Positions 33,362 to 34,423 of a stretch of 34,423 bases of DNA are shown here, one piece after another; within the stretch, counting starts at the first letter, position 1, and the number at the start of each line of letters is the position of its first letter. The stretch is from an uncultured Bacilli bacterium (GTDB taxonomy: Bacteria > Bacillota_I > Bacilli_A > RF39 > UBA660). The DNA lies in contig CASRZA010000007.1 in NCBI GenBank assembly GCA_949439935.1, forward strand, positions 1-34,423. Direction: 5' to 3'. The notes under the pieces are model-generated. The model was not told the DNA's origin and made no database searches. It worked only from the letters and a program-made list of their open reading frames with translations. The position numbers and the translations under genes are program-made.

Positions 33362-33844
33362 TTATATTCTTCCTCGTATAATCAATCTTATAGAAATTAT
33401 TAATCTATTTGATTTATCCTTTATTATTAAATCTAACCAAATTCTAGTACTCCTGCCATGCCCTCACGAAATGGCATTAGGTATTATTTTAAAAAAGTAG
33501 CTATTACCATTACTCTCTAAAAAGGGATGGGCAATATTCATCTTTACATATTTGTCAATAATTTCATCAAAAGATGATTCGCTCATCAGTTCAATTTTGT
33601 TTAACATATCCTCCAAATATAAAGAGTTTGCAAATCTAAAATTTCCTTTTGAAATATTTTCTTTTCTAATATTACCTGCAAAATTGTATAGATCCTTAAA
33701 TAAATATTTATGAATCTGTTGTAACCCTTTTATAGTACCTATTTCGATATTATCAATTTCATGATTGATGAATAACATTTTCGCATTTTCTAAACTTTTA
33801 ACATCTAAATCATCCGTTAAGATCACTCCAATATAAAAGCCCAA
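33362..33844 (-). pseudogene. Broken Fic-domain gene
   Basis: Residues from ENAKMLF onward match the N-terminal half of short Fic proteins ([31 protein letters not shown]). Fic enzymes AMPylate target proteins using an HPFxxGNGR loop. Here the frame reaches [14 protein letters not shown], with Gly and Arg of the motif replaced, and stops at 33464. Overlapping the stop in another frame, a second motif PFREG-(A)NGRSTRIWLDL appears at 33432-33474, needing one extra base to read through; it then runs to a stop at 33362. No good start codon exists upstream either, since the frame begins at TTG next to a terminator. It cannot make an active Fic enzyme. Confidence 0.82.
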
Positions 33845-33860
33845 AACATCGCTTGGGCTT
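33833..33860 (-). terminator. Terminator following the tRNA-Trp fragment
   Basis: Perfect 8-bp stem AAGCCCAA / TTGGGCTT with an 8-base loop, then TTATAT on the minus strand. Its place 10 bases after the tRNA 3' end is that of a native tRNA terminator, so this side is probably original chromosome. Confidence 0.7.
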
Positions 33861-33870
33861 GAAATTCTAA

Positions 33871-33919
33871 TGGCAGGGGATAAGTGAGTCGAACACTTGA
33901 CCTCGGTTTTGGAGACCGA
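33871..33919 (-). tRNA. 3' half of a tRNA-Trp gene (anticodon CCA), non-functional; likely att site
   Basis: The minus strand reads the anticodon arm CGGTCTCCAAAACCG, a variable loop, the T arm AAGTG-TTCGACT-CACTT, acceptor strand ATCCCCT, discriminator G and encoded CCA. The matching 5' acceptor strand AGGGGAT is absent; the DNA on that side is AT-rich. Only the 3' 49 bases are tRNA. Such 3' tRNA fragments are typical of the far junction of elements integrated at a tRNA gene. The bases TTAGTT and AATAT just 5' weakly resemble a D arm, so a decayed whole tRNA is an alternative. Confidence 0.82.
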
Positions 33920-33920
33920 T

Positions 33921-34340
33921 ATTATATCAATTTAACTAATTTTAATCAAGATTGTACGAAGTAAAAATCAATTAAAATTAGTTAAAAATAATTAACTTAA
34001 ATCAAAAATAATTAAAACTTTTTTTAGCACCTTGGTACAATTTCTCGTACAATTTTTGTGTTTTTAACTCTAATTATAAGTTTGAATTGTTGAAATTTCC
34101 TATACATAAAGGGTTTTACATACATAGAAGTCAGACTCCCATTTGGTGTTTTGGAGTATTTCGTACAATTTTAATTTTGATTGTCTTTAATCAATTTTTA
34201 TTACAACAAAATTAATTGATTGTTACTTTTTTAATTCAATATCAATCAAATTTAATCACAATTAACTAATTTGTATATAAATGGTACAATTTTAATTATA
34301 TTCTTAAAAATAATGTACCAATTTCTAAAAAACTTTCAGT
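33921..34340. repeat. AT-rich repeat field beside the tRNA-Trp fragment
   Basis: No gene is visible in 33921-34423. The stretch contains a perfect 16-bp inverted repeat TTTAACTAATTTTAAT (33931-33946 and, reversed, 33971-33986), echoed near 34262, and five copies of (C/G)GTACAAT at about 33951 (reverse), 34034, 34046, 34162 and 34283, plus a GTACCAATT at 34314. The spacing and mixed orientation resemble arm-type binding sites for an integrase or excisionase at the end of an integrated element. Confidence 0.55.
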
Positions 34341-34368
34341 GAGAGATTAATTTAGCTCAATTGCAAAA

Positions 34369-34408
34369 GTAAATTCCACTTTGAAGAGGTAAATTCCACG
34401 GAGAAGTG
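34369..34408. repeat. 20-bp direct repeat, two copies, at the right edge
   Basis: GTAAATTCCAC-N3-GAAG occurs at 34369 and 34389. Repeats of this look (AAATTCCACTTTGAAG) are found at the ends of some IS21-family insertion sequences, which carry multiple terminal repeats. The element itself would be beyond the window, so this is only a possibility. Confidence 0.4.
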
Positions 34409-34423
34409 TATTTTTCAAGAAAA

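Noticed and set aside
33871-33960. A complete tRNA-Trp gene
   Set aside because: The 5' acceptor strand that must pair with ATCCCCT is absent, and the D-arm resemblance is weak with the GG pair of the D loop missing.

Overview
The window is AT-rich DNA that reads like the chromosome of a low-GC Gram-positive bacterium (Firmicutes/Bacillota), probably an anaerobic clostridial or Tissierellia-type organism. The signs are a CIRCE-controlled Hsp20, a lipoprotein cyclophilin, YfhO, a LytTR regulator, strong AGGAGG ribosome sites and many extended -10 promoters. The genus is my inference and is weakly supported. Every convincing gene except one (the Nudix hydrolase, 21174-21800) is on the minus strand, so transcription runs mostly right to left.

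Layout from the left. 1-174 is a non-coding promoter/leader with two kinds of tandem repeat, probably feeding a gene beyond the left edge. 175-2369 is a three-gene unit (atypical epimerase, ZIP transporter, membrane-anchored unknown). 2417-4931 is the tRNA t6A gene set tsaE / tsaB-rimI-tsaD. 5133-5592 is Hsp20 with a perfect CIRCE operator. 5665-6282 is a lipoprotein cyclophilin. 6341-17863 is a large cell-surface polysaccharide locus: a sugar nucleotidylyltransferase, a small flippase-like protein, glycosyltransferases, a DPM1-like polyprenyl-phosphate transferase with DUF2304, WecB, large membrane proteins, a GT4-GT2 fusion, an ABC exporter (Wzm/Wzt or TagGH type) and an O-antigen polymerase/ligase-like protein. 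17918-22490 holds housekeeping or membrane genes (CmpB-like, RluA family, LytTR regulator, PAP2, Nudix, Pr6Pr-like). 22526-25039 is a YfhO-type membrane protein.

From 25094 to the right edge the region looks accessory. It has a small secreted or membrane-anchored protein of an unrecognised family (25094-25861), an acyltransferase, and a second copy of the small protein (27313-28065) killed by a lost start codon (ATG to ACG) and one nonsense codon (CAA to TAA). Both copies have a matching promoter and a related leader, and part of that leader recurs as repeats at the left edge of the window. Next come a roughly 1530-residue surface protein (NPCBM, a candidate Cys-His papain/transglutaminase-like core, F5/8C, Ig-like repeats, proline-rich stalk, membrane tail) and a broken Fic gene. 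A 3' half of tRNA-Trp follows, beside AT-rich DNA full of short repeats. I read this as the attachment-site scar of an integrated element that lies mostly beyond the right edge.

The most notable points are: (1) the duplicated small secreted protein family with its shared leader; (2) the tRNA-Trp half-site with its neighbouring repeat field and the Fic remnant; (3) the large multidomain surface protein with a possible enzymatic core; (4) a LytTR regulator whose phospho-acceptor position appears to be Asn; (5) promoters whose -35 box is made from the stop codon of the gene before.
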